Shown here piece after piece: positions 9,063-17,193 of a DNA stretch of 64,000 bases. The notes beneath the pieces are model-generated. The model saw only the letters and a program-made list of their open reading frames with translations, had not been told where the DNA came from and searched no databases. The number at the start of each line of letters is the position of its first letter. Position 1 is the stretch's first letter. A program made the position numbers and the translations under genes. Origin of the DNA: JAAUTS01 sp034440395 (lineage in GTDB: Bacteria > Verrucomicrobiota > Verrucomicrobiia > Methylacidiphilales > JAAUTS01); assembly GCA_034440395.1 (NCBI GenBank), contig JAWXBW010000048.1, positions 7,323 through 71,322 of the forward strand, given 5' to 3'.

Positions 9063-9746
9063 TTAGAGCAAAGAACCGCCGGAGTGGAAGAGCAATCGTC
9101 GCCAAGCGGATTGATCATGAAAGTTGGGTTGTGGATAGGTTGACGTGGAGGATAAAACAGGCTGAGCCTCTCCTGCCGTGTAGTCATATCGACAAAAAGA
9201 GGCGAACCATGGCTCCACCGGATCCCAAGCGTGGGTTTCACAGATTAACAAAAAGGGGACACTAAGCAGAAGTTGCCAGCGGTTTTCTGCGGTTAAAATT
9301 CGAGTACTAGTTTTTAAGTACTTTTTAGAAATGAGAGATTGATTAAAAAGGGGTTTAGAGTCTGACAAGTTTCGCATCTTATCGTAAAAGAGAGCACTTT
9401 CAAAACGAAGTTGTAGGATTTGATTTTCTGGCGTTACGTGGAATTCGTAGTAAGCCTCTTGAGATTGAGGGCGAAGAAAGACTTCAAAAACATCTCCCAA
9501 TGCCCACATTGGTTGATTCATCTCCGTAGCGCTGTTATGTATGGATTGATCGTTGAGATCGGCGATCACATAAAAGTGGGTGTCATCATAAAAAGTCGTG
9601 ACGGATCCGCCGTCAAACGCTTTACCAGAGCTATTAGAATGCAGGGGTTGAAGTTCGACGGCATGGGGTGATAAAGCTCGAGAAGCCGTCTCGTTCCTAT
9701 CCCAACTAAAAGGTTTTTCCAGTCGTGCGCAAAGAATATCTGACAT
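9063..9746 (-). CDS. CBM9-like / carbohydrate-binding-fold protein
   Basis: A 227-residue protein resembling the family 9 carbohydrate-binding beta-sandwich. It has an N-terminal KPFSWDRN region and TTFYDDTHFYVIADLNDQ, the typical strand pair DxxxLYV.ADL. The core GDVFEVFLRPQSQEAYYEF, with an aromatic and acidic face, is followed by NRWQLLLSVPF and WFASFCRYDY. No signal peptide is visible, so it may be cytoplasmic or need an alternative start. Proteins of this type often bind sugars or haem (DOMON-like); the ligand is unknown. It lies in the same-strand run 10254-8448 with a beta-helix enzyme, which suggests polysaccharide handling. Confidence 0.7.
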   Translation of the reverse strand: MSDILCARLEKPFSWDRNETASRALSPHAVELQPLHSNSSGKAFDGGSVTTFYDDTHFYVIADLNDQSIHNSATEMNQPMWALGDVFEVFLRPQSQEAYYEFHVTPENQILQLRFESALFYDKMRNLSDSKPLFNQSLISKKYLKTSTRILTAENRWQLLLSVPFLLICETHAWDPVEPWFASFCRYDYTAGEAQPVLSSTSTYPQPNFHDQSAWRRLLFHSGGSLL

Positions 9747-9757
9747 AATTAAGTAGT

Positions 9758-10189
9758 TTAAACATCAATGGGAGAGTCGATTACTTCCCAGGTGTGATCC
9801 GCTAAGAGGCGGGTCTTGGCTAAGAACTTCATCTGTGACGAACTCCATTCTTCTGGCGAAATTAAGGAGAGAAATGTAGTCCCCGAGCTACGTTCATAAA
9901 GGTAATAAAGTTGATTAATGACAGGCTCAGAACGAATTTCTGACTGATAAATACGATAGGACACCGTTGCTCTATCTTTAAGGATTTTAGCCTGTTTGGC
10001 TAAGGTTTCTACTTGTTGATAGATCTGTTTTAATTGGGTCTCTACTTGATACTCCATGGCCTCAAGTGCTTTCCCTTTCACTTTACCCATGTCTTCTGGT
10101 CGCACAATAAAGCCGCCACGTTGATGGGCATAGCTTAGGGCACTAAGGATCATATCGTCCGGGGCGGCATCAGGTGGGGCAACATTCAT
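9758..10189 (-). CDS. DUF2452-like protein
   Basis: A 143-residue soluble protein. The middle is an amphipathic helix (EYQVETQLKQIYQQVETLAKQAKILKDR, cut here into its parts: EYQVETQLKQIYQQ then ETLAKQAKILKDR). After it come SYRIYQSEIRSEPVINQLYY and LYERSSGTTFLSLISPEEWS, which recall the DUF2452 family found in bacteria and eukaryotes. No catalytic motif is evident. It lies 11 bp before the CBM9-like gene and 64 bp after the beta-helix gene on the same strand, so it may be part of that operon. Function is unknown. Confidence 0.65.
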   Translation of the reverse strand: MNVAPPDAAPDDMILSALSYAHQRGGFIVRPEDMGKVKGKALEAMEYQVETQLKQIYQQVETLAKQAKILKDRATVSYRIYQSEIRSEPVINQLYYLYERSSGTTFLSLISPEEWSSSQMKFLAKTRLLADHTWEVIDSPIDV

Positions 10190-10253
10190 TTAGGTAAGGG
10201 TAATGCAATACCTGAATAAATCAATTAAAGTGCTTGGCCTGGGATGTGTTGAC

Positions 10254-12527
10254 CTACGGAGATTCTTCTGGACCGGCACGTTCTGGTTGGGGTAGGGGAA
10301 TGTTTAAAAGATAGATGGGTGACGAAGTCGCACAACGGAAAATGCGGGGCGACATTTCTAGAATCTGCGGATCCGCGATAGTGGAATGAGTCTCCAAACC
10401 TTGGGCCTGAGCTGCACTGAGGCTGATGTCTTTGACTCCGCCAATTTCTCCTGGGGCAAGAAGGTGCTTCCAGGGATCGTCACGGAAATAAACGGACGGA
10501 GCACTCTGTTTGGTCACATCCCAAAGCAAGTTCATATCACAGCGCAAATCTTTTTGCTGAAACTTACATTGATTATCGGAAAACAAAGGCTGACCATTGG
10601 TAAGTAAAATGTTATGGATAATGGTCGCACCAGGTTCGGGGTAATCGACTTGCTTACTAACGTCACGCTCACCTGAGAGACCGAGCAGGCTGCCACCTGG
10701 CTCTGGGGTCGCAAGTTGTTCAGCGTCGGGGCTGTTGGCAGGTGCTCCATGGACAGCGACAGACGTCGTGGCGAAAAGATTGTAGCGGTAGATATTTTGT
10801 CGCCCCCAGTGTTCAAAAAAGGAATTGGAAGCAGGGCCTAGGCACACGTTACTTTCAACGGTAATAAAGGAGCTGCCTTCGTCTAAATAAATACACCACG
10901 CTCCGTAGTTAGCCGCAGCGATGTCGTGGATGACATTTCCTTTTAAACGCGTACCAGGCTGCACGCCCAGTGTGTAGATCCCGCCCATATCGCTGAGGCC
11001 GCCGCGTTGTCCTAAGTGATGAATGCGGTTGTAGTCTATTCGGTTTTCGCGCGAAATATTTTGATCGTAACCCCAGACCCAGCCACAGGAAATGCCGCTA
11101 TACGAGAGGTCGTAGATTTCATTATGAGCGATGACATTACGGAAACTGTGCATGGATAAAACGCCGACAGCAGCGGGGAAGACGTGGCCCGCGTTATGGA
11201 TGCGGCAGTGGGTGATATGATGATGACTGTTTTGATCCGACACGGGTGCGTCGAGGTCACCGCCATCCATCATCACGCCACCAGCACCGAGGTCGCGCAT
11301 TGTGCTGGCGTGGATACGGCATTGGCGAGCACCTTCCAGCAGTTGAATCGCATACGCGCCCGTGTGCTCGATCACACAATGTTCAATCACGCAGAGGCGT
11401 GCATGCTCGATACGAATGGCGGCGGAGGTGTTGGCAGCGGCTTGAGGAAAGGCAGCAAAGGGAACGTCATAAGGAGTTTCCAAACATTGTTTGCGGAAAT
11501 GTTTAGACGAATCATGCAGGCGCGGGGAGCGTCCGCTCTCTTGCATGGGATCGCAACGCTGGAAAATACTCTCAGGGTGTTGTACTTCCGTATGCTGAAA
11601 GGTGATTCCGTAAAACTCGACGCCACGCACAGGTTCTGAACCTGTGCCTTCGATCCTGATGAGTTGGCGCGCTACCGGGATCACAGCTTCTAAGGAGTCT
11701 GCCTGTTCACCTGCCCGAGGCACGTAGTAGATGAGTCCTTCTGCACGATCAGCGTAAAATTCACCAGGATTGGCTAAGCCTTCAAAAACATTCTCTAAAT
11801 AATACTTAGCAAAGCGTGAGTCCCACGCATCACGCAAAGGAAAGAGAGAGCGCCGAGAAGATTTAATAAGCCTTTTCTCAGCATCGCACTCAGCAATCGG
11901 CATTCGTTCGATTACCCAAAAATGACTAACGATAGCGTCGATATCATTTACGTTACGCCAAGCGGCATTAAAATCGCCTTCTTTAAACTGGAATTGTTGA
12001 TGGCTAGTAAACAGCTCAAAAGGTTGGTTCAAGTCAAGACTAGGCACGGCCTCCATCCAGCTCCAACCTTCACGAGGCCAACGCGGACGTTGCGTCCGTT
12101 GACCGTGCACGTAGAGGGAAAGAGGTGGGTGACCTTTGGTGAAAAAAGTATTAGCTTCCGCTACGAAAACGTTTAAGCCAGAAGCCAGAGTCCTCTCTTG
12201 CCAACCTGTTACTCTTCGACCTCCTGAGATAATAGGCGTTTCATCTGCCCATGAGCGGAAAAGAATGCCGCCGTCTTCGTGAGAAAAAACTAAAGGCTTT
12301 GTCAGTAAATAATTTCCGCCATGCAGCCAGATCGTGACCGTTTGACCGAGTGCCCCTTGGCGTCTGAGTTGACGCACACGATCTAACACGATGACGAGAC
12401 TTTTCAGCGGCCCGTCAAAACGGCTTGGGTCAGGGGAAGGAAGGAACCCCGTCCAGTTATCGTTCCCGGTGTGTGGACAGACGTGGAGAGAAGAGAGTTG
12501 AGATGCTTGGACATGAGGGAGGGACAT
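10254..12527 (-). CDS. right-handed parallel beta-helix protein, probable polysaccharide-active enzyme
   Basis: A 757-residue protein. The N-terminus (LHVCPHTGNDNWTGFLPSPD, then SLVIVLDRVRQLRRQG and TVTIWLHGGNYLLTKPLVF) is the usual DUF1565-like opening of beta-helix glycoside hydrolases and lyases. The middle (about 360-620) contains many short turns of the type IRIEHARLCVIEHCVIEHTG, RNVIAHNEIYDLSYSGIS and GNVIHDIAAANYGAWCIYLD, i.e. pectate-lyase-type coils. The length and the -GG-rxvtGW- segment resemble GH120/GH141-like proteins, but I cannot name the substrate. No signal peptide is seen from either start (ATG 12527 or GTG 12560), which is odd for a polysaccharide enzyme. Confidence 0.8.
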   Translation of the reverse strand: MSLPHVQASQLSSLHVCPHTGNDNWTGFLPSPDPSRFDGPLKSLVIVLDRVRQLRRQGALGQTVTIWLHGGNYLLTKPLVFSHEDGGILFRSWADETPIISGGRRVTGWQERTLASGLNVFVAEANTFFTKGHPPLSLYVHGQRTQRPRWPREGWSWMEAVPSLDLNQPFELFTSHQQFQFKEGDFNAAWRNVNDIDAIVSHFWVIERMPIAECDAEKRLIKSSRRSLFPLRDAWDSRFAKYYLENVFEGLANPGEFYADRAEGLIYYVPRAGEQADSLEAVIPVARQLIRIEGTGSEPVRGVEFYGITFQHTEVQHPESIFQRCDPMQESGRSPRLHDSSKHFRKQCLETPYDVPFAAFPQAAANTSAAIRIEHARLCVIEHCVIEHTGAYAIQLLEGARQCRIHASTMRDLGAGGVMMDGGDLDAPVSDQNSHHHITHCRIHNAGHVFPAAVGVLSMHSFRNVIAHNEIYDLSYSGISCGWVWGYDQNISRENRIDYNRIHHLGQRGGLSDMGGIYTLGVQPGTRLKGNVIHDIAAANYGAWCIYLDEGSSFITVESNVCLGPASNSFFEHWGRQNIYRYNLFATTSVAVHGAPANSPDAEQLATPEPGGSLLGLSGERDVSKQVDYPEPGATIIHNILLTNGQPLFSDNQCKFQQKDLRCDMNLLWDVTKQSAPSVYFRDDPWKHLLAPGEIGGVKDISLSAAQAQGLETHSTIADPQILEMSPRIFRCATSSPIYLLNIPLPQPERAGPEESP

Positions 12528-12644
12528 GATTTGAAATTGCTGCGTTGTCGCTCGAAGCACAAGATTCTTTGTTAACTTTCTTTTTATAGAAATGCGCTAC
12601 TTTAATCTTAGTCAATCAACCGGCAGAGGCTCGAACTTGACTGA

Positions 12645-12782
12645 TGCACCTACACCTATGACCTCAACGGCAACCGCATAGGAAAAAGCCTTGAGAACGG
12701 GACAGCGACCAGTTACAGTTACGACAACGCATCGAGACTAACCCAAATGAAACACATTAAGGGAGTAACGATATTAGCTTAG
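12645..12782 (+). pseudogene. RHS/YD-repeat gene fragment (remnant)
   Basis: The frame 12645-12782 reads CTYTYDLNGNRIGKSLEN, then GTATSYSYDNASRLTQ, then a short tail and a stop. YTYDLNGNR and YSYDNASRLTQ are two consecutive YD repeats of RHS/polymorphic-toxin proteins. A stop lies directly upstream in this frame, while the neighbouring frame continues as NLTDAP, as expected for a frameshift near 12650. There is no start codon and no other part of an RHS gene nearby, so this is a degraded relic and not a functional gene. It occupies the 345-base gap between the beta-helix gene and mrp, which otherwise shows nothing recognisable. Confidence 0.7.
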
Positions 12783-12872
12783 CACCTAAGCCCTGTCCTT
12801 AACTCAAAAAATCAATAAATCTCCGCTGCTTGCATTCTGACTAATCGACCTCAGTGTTTACGTATATACTTT

Positions 12873-13925
12873 ATGGCTACTCAAGAACAGATTTTAGACT
12901 ATCTAAAGCAAATCAAATATCCAGGATTTAGCCGAGACATCGTCTCCTTCGGCTTAGTCAAAGGTGTTGAGGTGAAGGGAGCGGATGTGACCTTGCACTT
13001 AGAAGTGACAACGGGGGATGCTCGTATAGCGGAGCATCTTAAGGTGGAGATTGAGAGGGTTTTAAGTGCGGAATCCTCCATAGCATCAGTGGAGATTGAT
13101 CTAAAAGTGACAGCTCCGATTCAAGCGGCGATGGAGGCGGGGGATCTTCCTAAAAATGCTATTCCGGGCGTGAGTCACGTGGTGGCAGTGGCCAGTGGTA
13201 AGGGAGGAGTGGGTAAATCGACCGTGGCGAGCAACTTGGCGGCAGCCTTGGCTAAATTGGGGCTCAAGGTTGGTCTATGTGATTGCGATCTTTATGGCCC
13301 AAGTATAGGCATGATGTTTGGGACAACGGATCGGCCCATGGTTAATGATGAGGAACAGATTATCCCGGTTAAACGGCATGGCCTGAGTTTGATGAGTATG
13401 AGCTTTTTGGTTGAGGAAGAGGCTCCGGTGATTTTACGTGGCCCGATGGTGACACGTTACACGCAACAATTTTTACGTAACGTGGCGTGGGGGAATCTAG
13501 ACGTATTAGTTTTAGACTTACCACCTGGGACAGGTGACATTCAATTGACCATCGTCCAGACGGTGGCTTTGAGTGGAGCGGTTCTAGTGAGCACCCCGCA
13601 GGAGGTGGCGTTAATGGATGCTCGTAAAGCAGCCGCCATGTTCCATAAGGTTAATGTGCCTATCCTGGGTTTAGTGGAAAACATGAGTTACTTTTTGTGT
13701 CCAAGTGATGGCCAGCGTTATGACATCTTCGGGCATGGCGGTGGGGGCAAGGAGGCGGCTAAACTTAAGGTGCCTTTACTGGCAGAAGTGCCGATTGAAA
13801 TAGGAGTGCGGGAGGCTGGGGATGAGGGAATGCCTGTAGTTCTAAGAAACTCTGCGAGTGCAGCGGCACAAGCTTTTATGAAAATGGCGGAAGAACTCGT
13901 CGCTCTACTCAAATTAAAGCTTTAG
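12873..13925 (+). CDS. mrp: Mrp/ApbC/NBP35-family P-loop ATPase
   Basis: Mrp-family proteins are Fe-S cluster carriers. The N-terminal MIP18/DUF59 domain covers about residues 1-80 and is followed by VAVASGKGGVGKSTVASNLA, the deviant Walker A (about 107-120). Further motifs are CDCDLYGPSIGMMFG, VLDLPPGTGDIQLT and VENMSYFLCPSDGQRYDIFG. In many homologues the last segment holds a CxxC cluster ligand pair. Here only Cys276 is present and position 279 is Asp, so cluster binding may differ. Length 350 is normal. It stands alone, with the pyr region following after about 400 bp. Confidence 0.93.
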   Translation: MATQEQILDYLKQIKYPGFSRDIVSFGLVKGVEVKGADVTLHLEVTTGDARIAEHLKVEIERVLSAESSIASVEIDLKVTAPIQAAMEAGDLPKNAIPGVSHVVAVASGKGGVGKSTVASNLAAALAKLGLKVGLCDCDLYGPSIGMMFGTTDRPMVNDEEQIIPVKRHGLSLMSMSFLVEEEAPVILRGPMVTRYTQQFLRNVAWGNLDVLVLDLPPGTGDIQLTIVQTVALSGAVLVSTPQEVALMDARKAAAMFHKVNVPILGLVENMSYFLCPSDGQRYDIFGHGGGGKEAAKLKVPLLAEVPIEIGVREAGDEGMPVVLRNSASAAAQAFMKMAEELVALLKLKL

Positions 13926-14073
13926 AATGCAGCCAATTAAAATTACTTTAGGCCTACGAAATAGATTCTAAGTTGTTGTTTTTGAGATTATTGCAGATGT
14001 TGTGGTGCAGGTAACGGTGGGTTTAAAAATTGACAGGTTCCTTAGTTGTAGTAACAGTAAAGAAATCATATCT

Positions 14074-14283
14074 ATGACGAATACGTCAACAGACCAAGAA
14101 AACTACTTTAAGAATTCCGCACTCTACCGAGAGTTTCTCGCAGAGAGGCAGGAAATCTTGAGGCATAAGTGGATTGAGAGCGAGAAGCTTGGTTATGATA
14201 TCGGCTTTGAAAAGGCTTTACTCGATTGGATTGTAAAATATCGCTCAAGCTGGAGAACGGATCGACATCCTACACCCCATTAA
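14074..14283 (+). CDS. small conserved-looking protein
   Basis: A 69-residue soluble protein (MTNTSTDQENYFKNSALYREF, followed by LAERQEILRHKWIESEKLG and YDIGFEKALLDWIVKYRSSW). The dense pattern of Trp, Tyr and charged residues looks like a real conserved domain; I have the impression of similar small proteins in Verrucomicrobiota but cannot name the family. The ATG at 14074 follows an AAAGAAA stretch; an upstream in-frame GTG at 14002 gives an unlikely N-terminus. A TTGACA-like -35 sits at 14030-14035. The gene ends 57 bp before pyrR and could be the first gene of its transcript. Confidence 0.6.
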   Translation: MTNTSTDQENYFKNSALYREFLAERQEILRHKWIESEKLGYDIGFEKALLDWIVKYRSSWRTDRHPTPH

Positions 14284-14299
14284 CCTTTTTAAATAGACC

Positions 14300-14340
14300 T
14301 TAACCTTTAATAGAGTCCTGCGAGGCTCTGAAGGTAACAT
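14300..14340 (+). promoter_or_regulatory. probable PyrR-binding RNA hairpin overlapping the pyrR ribosome binding site
   Basis: The upper stem-loop at 14312-14329 reads AGAGTCCTGCGAGGCTCT and contains the AGUCCNGNGAGGCU pattern of PyrR binding loops from pyr operons of Bacillus and relatives. A lower stem pairs TTAACCTT (14300-14307, one bulged A) with AAGGTAA (14331-14337), separated from the upper stem by a small internal loop, as in the known element. The AAGG of the lower stem is the only Shine-Dalgarno-like sequence before the GTG start of pyrR at 14341. PyrR bound to the folded hairpin would therefore block translation. The match and pairing are read directly; the mechanism is inferred. 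Confidence 0.75.
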
Positions 14341-14868
14341 GTGAACCATAACGTATTATTAGATTCTAAAGCCATCGAACGCGCATTAAACCGCGTCGCC
14401 CACGAAATACTGGAGTCTATTCCAGATACATTCCCTTTAGCATTCATTGGAATCCACACGCGCGGCATTCCCCTAGCACAACGTTTGCAAACTCTTTGCG
14501 CCACATTCGAGCCGAGCCGCCCTATCTTGCCTGTGGGTAAATTGGACATTACTTTTCATCGGGACGACTTATCAAGATCCCTGCCTATGCCGAAGGAGAC
14601 GGACGTTCCTTTCGATGTGAGTAAGCAAATGGTTATCCTTGTCGATGATGTTCTTTCCACAGGTCGAACGGTCAGTGCGGCACTCAATTCACTGGTGGAT
14701 CTCGGTAGGCCTAGAGCCATACGTCTAGCTGTTTTAGTGGATCGTGGCCACCGGGAGCTACCCATCCGGGCGGACTATGTGGGTAAGAATTTACCTACAT
14801 CTCCTGACCAAATCGTTAAGGTTAAGTTAACGGAGATCGACGGTATAGACGAGGTAGTTTTTAAATGA
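14341..14868 (+). CDS. pyrR: PyrR: pyrimidine operon regulator / uracil phosphoribosyltransferase
   Basis: PyrR binds pyr mRNA when UMP is abundant and has some uracil phosphoribosyltransferase activity. The 175-residue type I phosphoribosyltransferase fold shows the PRPP loop VILVDDVLSTGRTVSAAL (about 98-115), the early segment FIGIHTRGIPLAQRL, and late RELPIRADYVGKNLPTS, typical of PyrR. It starts with GTG directly after the hairpin at 14300-14340, which looks like its own RNA target. Its stop overlaps the start of pyrB by 4 bp (ATGA), so pyrR-pyrB-pyrC is one operon with translational coupling. Confidence 0.94.
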   Translation: MNHNVLLDSKAIERALNRVAHEILESIPDTFPLAFIGIHTRGIPLAQRLQTLCATFEPSRPILPVGKLDITFHRDDLSRSLPMPKETDVPFDVSKQMVILVDDVLSTGRTVSAALNSLVDLGRPRAIRLAVLVDRGHRELPIRADYVGKNLPTSPDQIVKVKLTEIDGIDEVVFK

Positions 14869-15827
14869 ATTGGACACGTAAGGATTTAGTCGGCATCCGC
14901 GAGCTGAGCGCAGAAGAAATCACTTTGCTGCTGGACACCACCGCTTCTTTTAAAAGTATTTTAAATCGGCCCATTAAAAAAGTTCCGTCTTTGCGCGGAA
15001 AAACGGTGGTGAATCTATTTATCGAACCCAGCACACGGACGCGCATCTCCTTTGAGCTAGCGGCGCAAAGATTAAGCGCAGACGTCATCAGTGTTTCTAA
15101 GGAGTCTAGTAGCATTAAAAAAGGTGAAACGCTTAAAGACACTGCCTTAAATCTACAAGCTCTGAATGTGGATTTTATTATTCTACGTCACACGGCGGCG
15201 GGTTCAGCCCAGTTTCTAGCGGAACGTTTAAAATCCTCTATCATCAATGCCGGTGACGGATCCCACGAGCACCCGACGCAAGCTTTGTTAGACACCTTTA
15301 CTTTGCGAGAAAAACTTGGATCCGTAGCTGGTAAACATGTCGTGATCGTGGGTGACATTCTTTACAGTCGGGTCGCTCGTTCTAACATCTGGGCCTTGAC
15401 CAAACTTGGAGCTAAAGTCACCTTAGTCGGCCCTTCTACTCTGGTGCCTGACATGTTTAAACAGATGGGGGTGGAAGTGCGTCGGGATCTCGATGCGGTG
15501 CTCCCTGAAGCGGACGTGGTGAATCTCCTCCGCATCCAACATGAACGCCAGCAGAAAACGATGTTTCCCTCATTAGGAGAGTATGTTTCCCTCTTTGGCC
15601 TAACCGCCAGCCGCTTTAAAAAATGTAAAGAAAATGTCCTCATTATGCACCCCGGACCGATGAATCGTGGGGTAGAGATAGCAAGTGAAGTAGCCGACGG
15701 ACAGAACTCCGTCGTGTTAGAGCAAGTGACCAATGGCTTAGCTGTGCGCATGGCGGTGCTGTATCTCTTAAGTGGCGGAAGCTCTGTTGAGCCTTCTCTA
15801 GCGGCTGCAGCGGGAGCTGAATTATGA
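14865..15827 (+). CDS. pyrB: aspartate carbamoyltransferase catalytic subunit
   Basis: PyrB condenses carbamoyl phosphate and aspartate in the second step of UMP synthesis. The carbamoyl-phosphate loop is FIEPSTRTRISFELA (about 52-66). SKESSSIKKGETLKDT is the 80s loop supplied to the neighbouring subunit, and DGSHEHPTQALLDTF and MHPGPMNRGVEI are further family signatures. Length 320 is normal for the catalytic chain. No pyrI follows, so allosteric control through a PyrI subunit is unlikely and control by PyrR is plausible. It overlaps pyrR and pyrC by 4 bp each. Confidence 0.97.
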   Translation: MNWTRKDLVGIRELSAEEITLLLDTTASFKSILNRPIKKVPSLRGKTVVNLFIEPSTRTRISFELAAQRLSADVISVSKESSSIKKGETLKDTALNLQALNVDFIILRHTAAGSAQFLAERLKSSIINAGDGSHEHPTQALLDTFTLREKLGSVAGKHVVIVGDILYSRVARSNIWALTKLGAKVTLVGPSTLVPDMFKQMGVEVRRDLDAVLPEADVVNLLRIQHERQQKTMFPSLGEYVSLFGLTASRFKKCKENVLIMHPGPMNRGVEIASEVADGQNSVVLEQVTNGLAVRMAVLYLLSGGSSVEPSLAAAAGAEL

Positions 15828-17116
15828 AAAATGCTCTATGGATTAAAAATGCGCGTATCATTGACCCCGCTAACTCTGTTGATGCCGTCATGGATCTGCG
15901 GGTGCAGGACGGCAAAGTGGTGGAGACTTTTTCTGCTTCCACTACGCCGAATGTAATTGAAGCGAACGGTCTTGTTCTAGCACCAGGCTTAATCGACATT
16001 CATGTGCATTTACGTGAACCTGGTCAATCGGCCAAGGAGACTATTCGCACCGGAACAGAAGCGGCAGCGGCTGGTGGGTTCACGACAGTCATCGCCATGC
16101 CTAACACCTCTCCTGTGGCAGATGGAGTTGATGTTATTGCTTGGATTCAGCAACGTGCGAGAGAAACAGCTGTCGTTAATGTCTTACCGACGGGCTGTAT
16201 TTCCATGGATATGAAGGGAGAGTTATTAGCCCCGATAGGTTCTCTGGTTAAGGCCGGTATCGTGGCCATTACGGATGATGGGCAGTGTATTCAAAGTAAC
16301 GAACTTATGCGACGTGCTTTGGAGTATGCTAAGATGTTTGATATTCCCGTGTTCGATCATTGTCAGGATTTTAAGCTAACCGCTGAAGGTGTGATGAATG
16401 AAGGCTATTGGTCTCATGTGCTAGGATTGAAAGGATGGCCTGCCATTGCTGAGGAGGTTATTATAGCCCGGAACGCTTTACTGGCCGAGCTCACAGGTGC
16501 GCATGTGCATTGTCAGCACGTGACCAGTGCGGGCGGGGTGCGCATACTACGGGAAGCGAAGGAGCGCGGAGTTTCTATTAGTGGCGAGATTTGTCCGCAC
16601 CATATTTGTTTAACGGATGAGATGCTACAAGGTTACGATACAAATTTTAAAATGAATCCGCCGCTGCGCACGCCACGGGATATTAAGGCTCTGTTAATTG
16701 GGGTGGCGGACGGAACGATAGAATATTTGGCTAGTGACCATGCGCCGCACTGTAATTATGAAAAAGAGGTGGAGTTTGATGACGCGCCCTTTGGCATTCT
16801 TGGGTTAGAAACGGAATTGGGTCTTTTTTTAACCCACCTCGTGCATGCGGGTGTTATTACGTTGCCTGATATGATTGCGCGGCTCACGAGTAAACCTGCC
16901 GATTTAATCAAAAGCCGTAAGGGCCGATTAAATGTGGGGGCGGATGCTGACATTGTTTTGATTGATCCTCAGCTGAAATGGAAAGTAGATAAGAGCCTCA
17001 TGCTTTCGAAATCACGAAACACGCCCTTTGATGGGATGGAGCTTACCGGGCGTGCCGTCATGACCATCGTTGGGGGTCGTATCGTTTGGACCTTACAGAA
17101 TGGCATTGTTGTTTGA
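15824..17116 (+). CDS. pyrC: dihydroorotase, class I
   Basis: Dihydroorotase cyclises carbamoyl aspartate in the third step of UMP synthesis. LIDIHVHLREPGQSAKETI holds the HxH zinc ligands, and TDDGQCIQSN contains an active-site Asp. FDHCQDFKL and HVHCQHVTSAGGV give the further His ligands, and LASDHAPHCNYEKE the catalytic Asp. A 430-residue length is that of the class I, PyrC/allantoinase-like branch that partners PyrB in many bacteria. It overlaps pyrB by 4 bp (ATGA) and ends the operon; the next gene starts 77 bp later. The remaining pyr genes are not in the window. Confidence 0.96.
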   Translation: MKNALWIKNARIIDPANSVDAVMDLRVQDGKVVETFSASTTPNVIEANGLVLAPGLIDIHVHLREPGQSAKETIRTGTEAAAAGGFTTVIAMPNTSPVADGVDVIAWIQQRARETAVVNVLPTGCISMDMKGELLAPIGSLVKAGIVAITDDGQCIQSNELMRRALEYAKMFDIPVFDHCQDFKLTAEGVMNEGYWSHVLGLKGWPAIAEEVIIARNALLAELTGAHVHCQHVTSAGGVRILREAKERGVSISGEICPHHICLTDEMLQGYDTNFKMNPPLRTPRDIKALLIGVADGTIEYLASDHAPHCNYEKEVEFDDAPFGILGLETELGLFLTHLVHAGVITLPDMIARLTSKPADLIKSRKGRLNVGADADIVLIDPQLKWKVDKSLMLSKSRNTPFDGMELTGRAVMTIVGGRIVWTLQNGIVV

Positions 17117-17193
17117 TGCGATTAGGCTTTTTATGGAAGGGTATTTGACAATGCCCTAAGTGTGAATAAATTATTTCTAACCAAGATAATACG

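Noticed and set aside
12567..12872. Possible mobile element remnant such as a transposase
   Set aside because: No inverted repeats, transposase motifs or target duplications were seen; only the RHS-repeat fragment is recognisable.
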